Below are positions 44,411 to 54,449 of a DNA stretch of 64,000 nucleotides, one piece after another. A model generated the notes under the pieces. The model was not told where the DNA came from, ran no database searches, and worked only from the letters and a program-made list of their open reading frames with translations. The DNA lies in assembly GCA_031082005.1 (NCBI GenBank), contig JAVHLR010000001.1, forward strand, positions 997,251 to 1,061,250, in the 5' to 3' direction. The translations under genes and the position numbers were made by a program. The DNA is from Patescibacteria group bacterium (lineage in GTDB: Bacteria > Patescibacteriota > Patescibacteriia > 2-12-FULL-60-25). The first letter of the stretch is position 1. Each line of letters opens with the position of its first letter.

Positions 44411-45514
44411 TCACCCCCCACTCTTTCGCCCATGCACCGCGACCGATTGCACTAAACCGATGACGATGAACATGGTGACGATAGATGAGGCCGCGGCTGA
44501 CAAAAACGGCAATGGAATCCCGGTCACCGGCATCAGACCCAAATTCATCCCCGCATTCACCAAAAGATGGAACAGGATGAAAGCGCAAAACGCCACAGCT
44601 AAAATCCCGCCGAACGCATCAGAGCTCTGCATCCCGATCCTCAACATCCTCCACATCACGTAACCGAAAAGGCCGAGCACCAAAAGCAGGCCAAGGAAGC
44701 CCAACTCTTCACCAACCACCGCGAACATGAAGTCAGTCGATGCTTCAGGCAGAAAACGCAATCTTGCCTGCGACCCCTCTCCGATCCCCTTCCCGAAAAA
44801 ACCACCCGATCCGATAGCGATCCTCGCTTGTGTCACGTTGTATGCCGCGCCCAAAGGATCAGCTGCAGGATCCACGAACGACACGAGCCTGTCGCGTTGA
44901 TAAGGTTTCAACCCAAAATTCCATAAAAGAGTCGAACTGACCAGTGCCGTGATGAACAAAATCCACCATGCCCGTCGTGGCAAGCCGCAAAAAACCACAG
45001 TCGCACCCCAAATCGCAAGCAGCACCATGCCTGATCCGAAATCAGGCTGCAGCAGGACCGGAATCAGATAACCCAACAAAGCCACCCCGCTTCCGATGAA
45101 GATCGTCCAGTTCATCCGCTTGTGCGAATGGCGCGAAACATACGAAGCCAAAAAAACTGCCATTGTCACTTTCGCCAATTCGACCGGCTGGAAGGACAGC
45201 GACCCTACGACGAACCAACGCCCCCCGCCGTGTGCGCTCTTACCGACAATCAAGGCCAAAATCAAAAGAATGAAACCGAACGCATAAACCAACCAACCGG
45301 ACATCATGATGTGGCGATAATCCAAATACGATATCGCGACCATCGCCACAAGACCCAAACCCACCGCTAAAAGCTGTTTCTTAAACTGAAAAAAATCAGT
45401 CGCTTGCGACAAGTTGATGCCGTAGATAGACAAAAAACCGATGACCACGAGCATCAAAGACGTGAACATCAACGACCAGTCGTAACGCGAAAAAACTTTC
45501 AGCCATCTATCCAT
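44411..45514 (-). CDS. rodA: Rod shape-determining protein RodA (SEDS glycosyltransferase)
   Basis: A 367-residue SEDS-family protein with about ten membrane helices that polymerises peptidoglycan strands during elongation. Family motifs: GGGRWFVVGSLSFQPVELAK, QPDFGSGMVLLAIWGA, the extracellular loop ending EASTDFMFAVVGEELGFLG and the C-terminal MPVTGIPLPFLSAAASSIV. It lies 41 nt after the single-pass membrane gene and probably shares its transcript. No partner penicillin-binding protein is in the window. Confidence 0.94.
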   Translation of the reverse strand: MDRWLKVFSRYDWSLMFTSLMLVVIGFLSIYGINLSQATDFFQFKKQLLAVGLGLVAMVAISYLDYRHIMMSGWLVYAFGFILLILALIVGKSAHGGGRWFVVGSLSFQPVELAKVTMAVFLASYVSRHSHKRMNWTIFIGSGVALLGYLIPVLLQPDFGSGMVLLAIWGATVVFCGLPRRAWWILFITALVSSTLLWNFGLKPYQRDRLVSFVDPAADPLGAAYNVTQARIAIGSGGFFGKGIGEGSQARLRFLPEASTDFMFAVVGEELGFLGLLLVLGLFGYVMWRMLRIGMQSSDAFGGILAVAFCAFILFHLLVNAGMNLGLMPVTGIPLPFLSAAASSIVTMFIVIGLVQSVAVHGRKSGG

Positions 45515-45555
45515 GCCAAACAGCTTGCCACAATCGCCGTTGGCGGGAAAGATGT

Positions 45556-46440
45556 TTACTTGAAATATTCCGTCGGCAAAAACGCCGCAGGATCAAGTAG
45601 ATTCACTTGCGGTATTATCTCCGTCTTTGTCACGTTAGGCGGGCTGTCCGGCCACACGATCTGCATGTCACGCTTTTCGCCCGGAGAGAGATTCGTGACT
45701 TTTATCTGCTGGATGCCGATGATCGACGGTCCGCGATACAGTCGAATGAACAAATCCACGCCCCAAAAACCATATGCCCCATAGTTCTCAAGCTCAAAAC
45801 TCGTCTCCCCGACCTTCTTCGTGCCTAACGCGATATCCGGAAGATATTTGATGTCATTAAAATTCAACCTAAAGCGTTGCGCCGCGTAATCTTGGTATTC
45901 CCCGGGAACCAACGTCCTATCCAAGCGATGCCAGCGCATATTCTCGACCTGCAGGACTGCCGACTTCCCTCCACGAGTTTCCGGCTTGAAACCCAGCTCC
46001 GTCAGATGCTGCGCGCTTCCCGGCAAGACATATCCTCGTCGCACCGGCGTATCCTCACCCGACAAGTTGAACCGATAATCGAACTCCGCCCACCACTGGG
46101 TGTTCGGATTGATCGCCTCCACTTCCATATCGAATCGGTTATCCGTCGTCTGCAAGACCGTAACGTCAGATAACGATATACCCTGCGGCATATCCTGTTC
46201 CAAGGCCGCCAAAAGTTGTTGGTTGATGGCGATATCACGCGTCATCCTCGATTCGCGTGGATATGAAACCGCATAAGCATCAAGGATTCCCCACAGCGTA
46301 TAACCCCACAAAAGCACCGCTAATCCAATCAGCGTGCCATAACCTACCTTGCGCAACATCAGGCGATTACGCACCCAGAACGACGCCACCTTAAGTTCGC
46401 CTTGCGTAAAACCGCCAATCGGGACTTCTTCGGTTGCCAT
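45556..46440 (-). CDS. Single-pass membrane protein upstream of rodA, 294 residues
   Basis: I recognise no family. The N-terminus is cytoplasmic, one membrane helix lies at about 34-56, and the remaining 235 residues are predicted outside and rich in beta strands (FDMEVEAINPNTQWWAEFDYRF split over two strands). Two similar Ig-like halves are possible. TAAACT lies 8 nt ahead of the ATG at 46440. Position upstream of rodA hints at a role in elongation, but that is only gene order. Confidence 0.72.
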   Translation of the reverse strand: MATEEVPIGGFTQGELKVASFWVRNRLMLRKVGYGTLIGLAVLLWGYTLWGILDAYAVSYPRESRMTRDIAINQQLLAALEQDMPQGISLSDVTVLQTTDNRFDMEVEAINPNTQWWAEFDYRFNLSGEDTPVRRGYVLPGSAQHLTELGFKPETRGGKSAVLQVENMRWHRLDRTLVPGEYQDYAAQRFRLNFNDIKYLPDIALGTKKVGETSFELENYGAYGFWGVDLFIRLYRGPSIIGIQQIKVTNLSPGEKRDMQIVWPDSPPNVTKTEIIPQVNLLDPAAFLPTEYFK

Positions 46441-46503
46441 ATGCATACAGTTTATCACGTACCACCATCCCATGACAGAACAAACAGCTGCACAGATTCA
46501 TAA

Positions 46504-46538
46504 CCGAGGAATTGTGTTCAAAGCAAACTAAAACAAGC
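46504..46538 (+). repeat. Palindromic element, copy C (decayed core)
   Basis: CCGAGGA-TTGTGTTC-AAG-AAACTAAAACAAGC follows the element core with scattered substitutions and one insertion. No clear complementary arms remain. It lies 31 nt upstream of the intact copy D. Confidence 0.6.
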
Positions 46539-46568
46539 TCTACTATAAATAATTCCATTTTCCCCTTA

Positions 46569-48765
<2,197 letters not shown>

Positions 48766-48783
48766 TACATCGATGCAGATCAT

Positions 48784-48810
48784 GAAAGGCGAGCTAACTG
48801 CTCGCCTTTC
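48784..48810 (+). terminator. Hairpin after gyrB
   Basis: Perfect 11-bp stem GAAAGGCGAGC-taact-GCTCGCCTTTC, 18 nt after the gyrB stop; the T-run is short (TTTC). Confidence 0.6.
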
Positions 48811-48897
48811 AGGCAAAACGTCTTTACGCGGCTCGAACAGCCACAGAAAGCCACTCTGCTCGAACCTTGGACTCAACAAATCGAAGGCGATATCGAC

Positions 48898-48926
48898 TTG
48901 CCAAATCCACATAAACCTGCTATATT
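48898..48926 (+). promoter_or_regulatory. Promoter of secE-nusG-rplK
   Basis: TTGCCA (48898-48903), a 17-nt spacer, then TGC and TATATT (48921-48926). Same hexamers and spacing as the tRNA-Val promoter. The leader is about 31 nt with a GGGGAAGGGG stretch. Confidence 0.7.
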
Positions 48927-48964
48927 CCCGGCATTAGCCCTGGGGAAGGGGCTTTTTAAAAACT

Positions 48965-49315
48965 ATGAAACTCATCCAGCAAACAGTCGAATATCTTCAC
49001 GCCGTCCGCTCCGAGGTCAAAAAAGTCTCCTGGCCTTCTAAACGCGACACTCTGCGCTATGCCTCTTTGGTCATCGGCATCGGTGTGGCGACTGGCCTCT
49101 TTTTCGCCTTGTCCGACTACGGCTTCAACCAGCTCTTCGAGGCCACCATCTACAAGTGGGCTAAGCCTGCGCAAGAGATCCAACTGGACAACGTCAAGGA
49201 ACTTCCGCTGACCCCAGGTGCTGTCCAGACGGAACCCACGGCACCGACCACGCCCGACACCGGGACGATCGACCTGAACGATGCTAAACCGATTGAAACC
49301 CCGACTAACCAATAA
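48965..49315 (+). CDS. secE: Preprotein translocase subunit SecE
   Basis: A 116-residue SecE with the single-helix form: an amphipathic N-terminal helix with EVKKVSWPSKRDTLRYA, the membrane helix (about 35-53), and a longer C-terminal tail of about 45 residues rich in Pro and Thr. Most one-helix SecE proteins are 60-70 residues, so the tail is extra. It is part of the SecYEG channel. The order secE-nusG-rplK is the ancestral one. Confidence 0.93.
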   Translation: MKLIQQTVEYLHAVRSEVKKVSWPSKRDTLRYASLVIGIGVATGLFFALSDYGFNQLFEATIYKWAKPAQEIQLDNVKELPLTPGAVQTEPTAPTTPDTGTIDLNDAKPIETPTNQ

Positions 49316-49338
49316 TGCCGTTTTGATCCTTATCCGAT

Positions 49339-49887
49339 ATGCCTAAACAAACCCTCAACCTCGGCAAACGCTGGTACGCGATCCACACCTATTCCGGTTA
49401 CGAAGAGAACGTAGCCGACAACCTCAAGCGCCGTATCGAGACCCTCGGGATGCAGAACAGCATCTTCAATGTCCTGGTGCCGACCGAGAAAAAAATCAAG
49501 ATCAAGAACGGCAAGCGCAAGTTGGTGGAAGAAAAAATCTACCCGGGATATGTGCTGGTCGAGATGGAAGTGAACGATGAATCTTGGTACGTGGTCCGCA
49601 ATACGCCGAACGTCACCGGCTTCATCGGCACCGGCACCACCCCTTCACCGATCGACGACGCCAAAATCCAAGACATCCTCAAGCGCATGACTACGGATGA
49701 AGAGACCGCCTTTTCCATCGATCTGCAAATCGGCATGCCGGTCAAGATCGGTGACGGCCCGTTCAAAGGTTTTGAAGGCAAAATCAACGAAATCGACGGC
49801 TCTCGCGGTAAAGTCAAAGTGCTCGTCTCCATGTTCGGCCGCGAAACCCCTCTGGAGCTTGACTTTACGCAGGTCAAAAAGGTATAA
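49339..49887 (+). CDS. nusG: Transcription termination/antitermination factor NusG
   Basis: A 182-residue elongation factor. The NGN domain (KRWYAIHTYSGYEENVADNL, VEEKIYPGYVLVEMEV, VRNTPNVTGFIGTG) is followed by a KOW domain (GMPVKIGDGPFKGFEGKINE, KVLVSMFGRETPLELDF). Full length. It lies 23 nt after secE, and rplK follows after a 99-nt gap. Confidence 0.96.
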   Translation: MPKQTLNLGKRWYAIHTYSGYEENVADNLKRRIETLGMQNSIFNVLVPTEKKIKIKNGKRKLVEEKIYPGYVLVEMEVNDESWYVVRNTPNVTGFIGTGTTPSPIDDAKIQDILKRMTTDEETAFSIDLQIGMPVKIGDGPFKGFEGKINEIDGSRGKVKVLVSMFGRETPLELDFTQVKKV

Positions 49888-49986
49888 ATCCGGCGATTCT
49901 CGCCAGGGTTTCCGGGACGATGCGCTTCTCGTCGGCCCCGAACACCCTAACGAACAACGCGTTTACCTGTCACCAGACCCAAACTT

Positions 49987-50412
49987 ATGGCAAAAAAAAT
50001 CAAGACTCTCATCAAACTCCAGATCAACGGAGGCGCGGCCACCCCAGCCCCTCCGGTCGGTACGGCACTTGGCCCTCACGGCCTGAACATCGCTGAATTC
50101 TGTAAAAAATTCAACGATGCCACTTCCGACCGCCGCGGTGAAGTCGTGCCTTGCGTCCTGACCGTTTACGAAGATCGCACGTACGAATTCATCCTCAAGA
50201 CCGCTCCGGTAGCCGAGATGCTCAAAAAAGCAGCCGGCATCCAGAAAGGATCAGCCAAACCGTTGCAGGAAAAGATCGGCAGCGTGACGAAAAAACAAGT
50301 CCGCGAAATCGCCGAGAAAAAAATGCCTGACCTGAACTGCCACACTGTGGAAGCAGCGATGCGCCAAGTGGAAGGCACCGCCCGGAACATGGGCCTCAAC
50401 GTAACAGAATAA
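49987..50412 (+). CDS. rplK: 50S ribosomal protein L11
   Basis: A 141-residue L11, the stalk-base protein that binds the 23S GTPase-associated region. The N-terminal domain has [20 protein letters not shown] and the C-terminal domain has [20 protein letters not shown]. Unlike the usual rplK-rplA order, a terminator follows at 50422, and rplA is 2.7 kb away with its own promoter. Confidence 0.97.
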   Translation: MAKKIKTLIKLQINGGAATPAPPVGTALGPHGLNIAEFCKKFNDATSDRRGEVVPCVLTVYEDRTYEFILKTAPVAEMLKKAAGIQKGSAKPLQEKIGSVTKKQVREIAEKKMPDLNCHTVEAAMRQVEGTARNMGLNVTE

Positions 50413-50421
50413 AAAATCCGA

Positions 50422-50458
50422 AACACCCGCTCCAGCACGTGGACGGGTGTTTTGTTTT
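50422..50458 (+). terminator. Terminator after rplK
   Basis: ACACCCG and CGGGTGT close a hairpin with inner TCC/GGA pairs, followed by TTTGTTTTG. Confidence 0.8.
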
Positions 50459-50468
50459 GTGGAAACTT

Positions 50469-50494
50469 GTCATGTCGTCCGCGAACGACATGAC
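50469..50494. promoter_or_regulatory. Perfect 10-bp palindrome abutting a -35 box
   Basis: GTCATGTCGT-ccgcga-ACGACATGAC. Its last base is directly followed by the -35 TTGTGC of the gene at 50533. It has no T-run, so an operator is as likely as a hairpin. Confidence 0.45.
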
Positions 50495-50524
50495 TTGTGC
50501 ACTAGCCTCACCGCGTACTAAACT
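50495..50524 (+). promoter_or_regulatory. Promoter of the gene at 50533
   Basis: TTGTGC (50495-50500), an 18-nt spacer, TAAACT (50519-50524), then 8 nt to the ATG. Confidence 0.45.
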
Positions 50525-50532
50525 GAACCTAT

Positions 50533-51174
50533 ATGGAAATACCGCATACGCCCGACCAAAAGCCCGTGACACCCGCCGAAACGCTTCCTCCAGGCGCAAA
50601 ACCCAAACGCAACCCGTTCTGTTGTCCCTGGTTCTACCTGATCCTCCTCACCTGTGCCTTGATAATCGGTGCCTTCCTTTATTCTGATTATCGGGCAGCT
50701 CATCCCCGCTCCACCCCGAACGCCACGACGCAAGGTGACGTACCTCAAATCGACACACAAGCTTCTTCCATCAGCGGGAATATTGAGATCAAACAAGCCG
50801 AAAGCAACCAAACATCTTCGACGACAGCCGAAAACCCAACAGATTCCGGACGTGAATACTCGGCCTACGGCTCTACGGTCAGACTGTTCAAAGATGAGTC
50901 GATATGGTTCAGCCCGGACGGCAAAACCGACATAATCAGGCTTACCGCAAAAGATTTTTCCGATTCCCGCTGTCCAGTCGATGCCGTCTGTATCTGGGAA
51001 GGTGAACGAGGCGTAGACATCGAAATCGTCCGCGAAGGCACCGAAGACGCGGCCTTCAAACTCTCGTTGAAGACGAAAACCAACCTCGTACAATCCGCAA
51101 AAGGCCATACCCTCACCCTCATCGCCATCGACGACGAAAAAGGCGGGACATATGCGGAAGTCAAAGTCGAATAG
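50533..51174 (+). CDS. Membrane-anchored hypothetical protein, 213 residues
   Basis: A cytoplasmic Pro-rich N-terminus, one membrane helix (about 31-52), a Ser/Thr/Gln-rich stalk, and an outside beta-rich domain (about 105-213). The domain contains SRCPVDAVCIWEGERGV, a two-cysteine motif seen in small secreted domains of unknown function. I cannot name the family. It overlaps ogt by 23 nt and is preceded by its own promoter with a flanking palindrome. Confidence 0.72.
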   Translation: MEIPHTPDQKPVTPAETLPPGAKPKRNPFCCPWFYLILLTCALIIGAFLYSDYRAAHPRSTPNATTQGDVPQIDTQASSISGNIEIKQAESNQTSSTTAENPTDSGREYSAYGSTVRLFKDESIWFSPDGKTDIIRLTAKDFSDSRCPVDAVCIWEGERGVDIEIVREGTEDAAFKLSLKTKTNLVQSAKGHTLTLIAIDDEKGGTYAEVKVE

Positions 51175-51457
51175 TCGTACGGTTAAGCAACATATCACGT
51201 CCCGGCAGACGGATTTTGCACGTCGCGTCTTTTCCGTCGTCTCCAAAATCCCTCGCGGCAAAACCTTGACCTACAAACAAGTCGCCTTACGCGCCGGCAG
51301 ACCTAATGCTTTTCGCGCTGTCGGAAATATTCTGAACAAAAACCACGACCCCTCCATCCCCTGCCACCGCGTCATCCGTTCCGACGGCAAACCCGGCGGT
51401 TACAACCGCGGAAGAAAAACCAAAATCCGGATACTAAAGTCAGAAGGCGCACTCTAG
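51152..51457 (+). CDS. Alkylated-DNA cysteine methyltransferase (MGMT DNA-binding domain)
   Basis: A 101-residue protein consisting only of the C-terminal DNA-binding/active-site domain of O6-alkylguanine-DNA alkyltransferases. The acceptor Cys71 is intact in IPCHRV, along with the helix-turn-helix (LTYKQVALRAGRPNAFRAVG) and GGYNRGRKTKIRILKSEGA. It can therefore be an active suicide repair protein rather than an ATL-type protein that lacks the Cys. It overlaps the upstream gene by 23 nt and so is translationally linked. Confidence 0.9.
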   Translation: MRKSKSNSRTVKQHITSRQTDFARRVFSVVSKIPRGKTLTYKQVALRAGRPNAFRAVGNILNKNHDPSIPCHRVIRSDGKPGGYNRGRKTKIRILKSEGAL

Positions 51458-51478
51458 CGACAAAACGCCCCACCCGAC

Positions 51479-51506
51479 TTGATTTTTCTTAATATCGATG
51501 TAAAGT
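51479..51506 (+). promoter_or_regulatory. Promoter of pyrF-pyrE
   Basis: TTGATT (51479-51484), a 16-nt spacer, TAAAGT (51501-51506). The leader is about 26 nt and contains AAGGAGAG, a clear Shine-Dalgarno. Confidence 0.55.
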
Positions 51507-51538
51507 CCCGCCAGGTCCTTTCAAGGAGAGTGTGTGTC

Positions 51539-52309
51539 ATGCCTGACCATCTGCAATCAGCCAGGGATTCCATCATCGTCGCAGTCGATACCGACGACCC
51601 GGGGAAAGCGCTCGACATCGTCCAGCCTCTGGTCGATCACGTCGGCGCTTTCAAGCTCGGACTCGAGTTCTGGACGTCCATGTGCGCCAATTTCGTCCTC
51701 GGCAGCGCCATCGACGTGGCCGCGTTCCACCCTGCATACCAGATGCTGTTCACCATCCTGAACGGCAAGACCATGCAGGACTGGAAGCTGAATGACATCC
51801 CCAACACCATGGGCAAAGCGACCAAGCAGGTTACGCGCCTCAAGCCCAGGTTCCTGACCGTCCACGCGGGTAGCGGAATGGCCGGCATGCAAGCTGCGGT
51901 CAAACAGGCCGCTGGTTCACACGTCTTGGCCGTCACCGTGCTGACCAGCTTCGCGGAAGACGAAGCCTTCCTCACCTTCGGTGCGCCGAGCAAAGCCAAG
52001 GTCATACAGTTCGCACGAAACGCCCTGCTCGCTGGATGCGACGGTATCGTCTGCTCACCGCAAGAGCTGCAGATTCTCGCCAAGTTCCCGGAGCTGTCCA
52101 AGCTCATGAAGGTAACGCCCGGCGTACGCCCGGCAGGCACCGACAAGGGCGACCAGGGACGGGTCATGACGCCCTACGATGCCATCAAGAGCCACGCAGA
52201 CTTCCTGGTCATCGGCCGTCCGATCACCGACGCGCCAGACCCGGTCGCGACCGCCAAGGCCATCGCAGAAGAGATGGCGGTAGCATTCGAGGAGAGCGAG
52301 AAGCGATGA
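51539..52309 (+). CDS. pyrF: Orotidine 5'-phosphate decarboxylase
   Basis: A 256-residue TIM-barrel enzyme producing UMP from OMP. The first strand IIVAVDTDDPGKALD, the catalytic DWKLNDIPNT (Lys and two Asp), VTVLTSF and the phosphate loop TPGVRPAGTDKGDQGR are all present. The start at 51539 follows AAGGAGAG; the frame is open further up through the promoter. GC-rich codon use is stronger than in the neighbours. It overlaps pyrE as ATGA. Confidence 0.93.
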   Translation: MPDHLQSARDSIIVAVDTDDPGKALDIVQPLVDHVGAFKLGLEFWTSMCANFVLGSAIDVAAFHPAYQMLFTILNGKTMQDWKLNDIPNTMGKATKQVTRLKPRFLTVHAGSGMAGMQAAVKQAAGSHVLAVTVLTSFAEDEAFLTFGAPSKAKVIQFARNALLAGCDGIVCSPQELQILAKFPELSKLMKVTPGVRPAGTDKGDQGRVMTPYDAIKSHADFLVIGRPITDAPDPVATAKAIAEEMAVAFEESEKR

Positions 52310-52956
52310 ACCCCGTCGAACAGCAGCTCGCCCTTGCGCTCATCGAAGTCGGCGCCATCAAATTCGGTGAGTTCAGGCTCAAGCTGCACGAGAAGAACCC
52401 GGATGCACCGCTTTCGCCGATCTACCTGAACTTGCGGACGCCAGACAATCCCAAGTCTGGTCCGCTCACGCCGCAGATCGTCGACACGGCCGCGCAGTGC
52501 ATGAGCCGGATCGCCCGCGACCTCGAGCATCACTTCGATCTGGTCGCTGGAGTCCCGCGCGCCGGCGACCCGTTCGCCGCCCGCCTCGCCGTGTACAGCG
52601 AAGTGTCGCTACTGAAATTGGACAAACACGAGGACGTCGACAAGCGTAATATTTCGCGCATCATAGAAGGCGCTTGGATGCCCGGAGGTAGCGTCCTTCT
52701 CGTCGATGACTTGATCACCCAGGCCGACAGCAAGCTCGAGGCCATCCGCGTCCTCGAAAAAAACGGCCTCCGGGTCAGGGATGCTGTCGTGCTGGTCGAC
52801 CGCGAACAGGGCGGCGTCACCGGACTGGCACGCTTCGGTTGCACCCTCCACACCATCTTCACCCTCACCGAGCTGCTTGACTTCTACGTCGCCGAAAGCA
52901 GGATACCTCCAGAAAAACGCGACAAAGTGCTCGAATACGTCAAAAACAATTCCTGA
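52306..52956 (+). CDS. pyrE: Orotate phosphoribosyltransferase
   Basis: A 216-residue PRTase making OMP from orotate and PRPP. The PRPP-binding motif reads SVLLVDDLITQADSKLEAI, and GVPRAGDPFAARLA and SPIYLNLRTPDNPKS match the family N-terminal half. It is coupled to pyrF by an ATGA overlap and supplies its substrate. The upstream pyrimidine genes (carB, pyrB, pyrC, pyrD) are not in the window, so orotate may be made elsewhere or taken up. Confidence 0.88.
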   Translation: MNPVEQQLALALIEVGAIKFGEFRLKLHEKNPDAPLSPIYLNLRTPDNPKSGPLTPQIVDTAAQCMSRIARDLEHHFDLVAGVPRAGDPFAARLAVYSEVSLLKLDKHEDVDKRNISRIIEGAWMPGGSVLLVDDLITQADSKLEAIRVLEKNGLRVRDAVVLVDREQGGVTGLARFGCTLHTIFTLTELLDFYVAESRIPPEKRDKVLEYVKNNS

Positions 52957-52992
52957 CGTACGACCGCACTCGCGATACGGCCCATCCCCCTT

Positions 52993-53028
52993 CCGCCCCC
53001 GAGTCCCTTGACTCCGGGGCGGTTTTCC
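52993..53028 (+). terminator. Terminator of pyrF-pyrE, containing the rplA -35
   Basis: A 13-bp stem with one mismatch (left arm 52993-53005, right arm 53010-53022) followed by TTTT. The loop and right arm contain TTGACT, the -35 of rplA. Confidence 0.8.
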
Positions 53029-53036
53029 GTTAGAGT
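53008..53036 (+). promoter_or_regulatory. Promoter of rplA
   Basis: TTGACT (53008-53013), a 17-nt spacer, TAGAGT (53031-53036). The start is predicted near 53043, giving a leader of about 54 nt. Confidence 0.65.
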
Positions 53037-53055
53037 GGCGGCATTAACAAATAAC

Positions 53056-53089
53056 GTGGGAGTCGCGTTGAACGCGACGACCGAACCAC
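53056..53089 (+). promoter_or_regulatory. Candidate L1 autoregulatory site in the rplA leader
   Basis: GTGG/CCAC closes an asymmetric internal loop (GAG opposite CGACCGAA) above which TCGCGT/ACGCGA forms a hairpin. L1 is known to bind a stem with such an asymmetric loop in 23S rRNA and in its own mRNA; the match here is by shape, not by sequence search. Confidence 0.4.
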
Positions 53090-53096
53090 TAAACGT

Positions 53097-53786
53097 ATGC
53101 CAAGAAGCAAACGCTACGCCGAGCTCAAGAAGCTCATCGACCCCAAGAAGGTCTATTCCCCGGCTGATGCCATCGAGCTCGCCAAAAAGACCTCGAACAC
53201 CAAATTCGATTCAGCCATCGAAGTCCATATCCATTTGGGTATCGACATCAAGAAAAGCGACCAACAGCTGCGCGCGACCATCGTCATGCCGCACAACATG
53301 GGAAAGAGCAAGCGCGTCGCCGCCTTCGTGCCTTCAGACAAAGAAAAGGACGCCAAAGACGCAGGAGCGGAGATTGTCGGCGCCGACGATCTGATTAACG
53401 AAATCGCCAAGACCGGCAAGATCGATTTCGATGTGGCTGTAGCCACACCGGACATGATGCCTAAGCTGGCCAAGGTCGCGAAAATCCTCGGCCCTAAAGG
53501 CATCATGCCTAACCCCAAGACGGAAACTGTGGGCACCAACGTCAAAAAAATGGTTGAGGAGCTGAAACGCGGTAAAGTCACGTTGAAAAATGACTCCACC
53601 GGCAACCTGCACCAAGCTGTCGGTAAAGTCTCGGGTGATTCCAGGGCTTTGCTCGAGAACCTCGAGGTGATCCTCGCCACGGTCAAGAAAAACAAACCAG
53701 CCAGCGCCAAAGGCGTCTACCTCAAAAACGTAGTACTGACCACTACCATGGGTCCTGGCATCAAGCTCGACACTTCGGCGATCTAA
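53097..53786 (+). CDS. rplA: 50S ribosomal protein L1
   Basis: A 229-residue L1, the mobile stalk protein and, in many bacteria, a translational repressor. It shows YSPADAIELAKKTSNTKFD, the central ILGPKGIMPNPKTETV and LKNDSTGNLHQAVGKVSG. It stands alone between two terminators, with its own promoter and a structured leader, rather than following rplK. That arrangement fits autoregulation separate from L11. Confidence 0.97.
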   Translation: MPRSKRYAELKKLIDPKKVYSPADAIELAKKTSNTKFDSAIEVHIHLGIDIKKSDQQLRATIVMPHNMGKSKRVAAFVPSDKEKDAKDAGAEIVGADDLINEIAKTGKIDFDVAVATPDMMPKLAKVAKILGPKGIMPNPKTETVGTNVKKMVEELKRGKVTLKNDSTGNLHQAVGKVSGDSRALLENLEVILATVKKNKPASAKGVYLKNVVLTTTMGPGIKLDTSAI

Positions 53787-53801
53787 TCGAAAATATCCCA
53801 C

Positions 53802-53827
53802 AAAAAAACGGTTCACCCCGTTTTTTT
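53802..53827 (+). terminator. Terminator after rplA
   Basis: AAAAAAACGG and CCGTTTTTTT around a 6-nt loop, 15 nt after the stop. Confidence 0.85.
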
Positions 53828-53844
53828 GTTTTCCTCGTCCCCCC

Positions 53845-53873
53845 TTGCCCTCAAGTTACGCAACCGCTAACGT
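53845..53873 (+). promoter_or_regulatory. Promoter of the NMP kinase-dut pair
   Basis: TTGCCC (53845-53850), a 17-nt spacer, TAACGT (53868-53873), then 9 nt to the ATG: nearly leaderless. Confidence 0.5.
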
Positions 53874-53882
53874 TCTTGCGAT

Positions 53883-54449
53883 ATGGCAAAAATCATCTTA
53901 GGTTTCGCCGGCATGCCCGGAGCGGGCAAAGGCACGGCCGCAAATTACATCAAAGAAAAATACGGCGCTTCCATGTTCCGCTTCAGCACAGTGTTGAGCG
54001 ACATCATCAAACGTCTTTCGCTTCCGGTCAACCGAGAGAACCTCATCAAACTCTCCGAGATCTTGCGCCACGGATTCGGTGAAGACATCTTGGCTCATGT
54101 CGTGGAAAGCGATGCATTGAGCGATTCATCTGATGTCGTAGTCATCGACGGCGTACGCCGTATCAACGACCTATCTGGCCTTGAACCTCTGTCTCAATTC
54201 AAACTCGTCGCTATCGATGCTCCTCCGGAAATCCGCTATCGACGCCTGATAAACCGTGGCGAACGCGCCGGCGAAAAAGATATGACCTGGGAACAGTTCC
54301 AAGCCGAAGAAAAAGCTCCGACCGAAGTGACTATCCAGCCAGTCATGGAACGTGCAGCCTACAAAATCAATAACTCCGGAGATCTAGACGCTTTATTTGC
54401 ACAACTCGACAAGATGATGGCAGAACTCAGAGCGCAACCAAGAGTATGA
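53883..54449 (+). CDS. Nucleoside monophosphate kinase-like P-loop ATPase
   Basis: A 188-residue kinase with the P-loop GMPGAGKGTAANYI (about 10-23), VVVIDGVRRINDL as Walker B-like strand and a lid with YRRLINRGERAGEKDMTW. The GxPGxGKG loop and size resemble (d)NMP kinases and dephospho-CoA kinase-like proteins. The start of dut overlaps its end by 4 nt (ATGA), so a deoxynucleotide substrate is a reasonable inference. Exact specificity is not readable. Confidence 0.82.
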   Translation: MAKIILGFAGMPGAGKGTAANYIKEKYGASMFRFSTVLSDIIKRLSLPVNRENLIKLSEILRHGFGEDILAHVVESDALSDSSDVVVIDGVRRINDLSGLEPLSQFKLVAIDAPPEIRYRRLINRGERAGEKDMTWEQFQAEEKAPTEVTIQPVMERAAYKINNSGDLDALFAQLDKMMAELRAQPRV

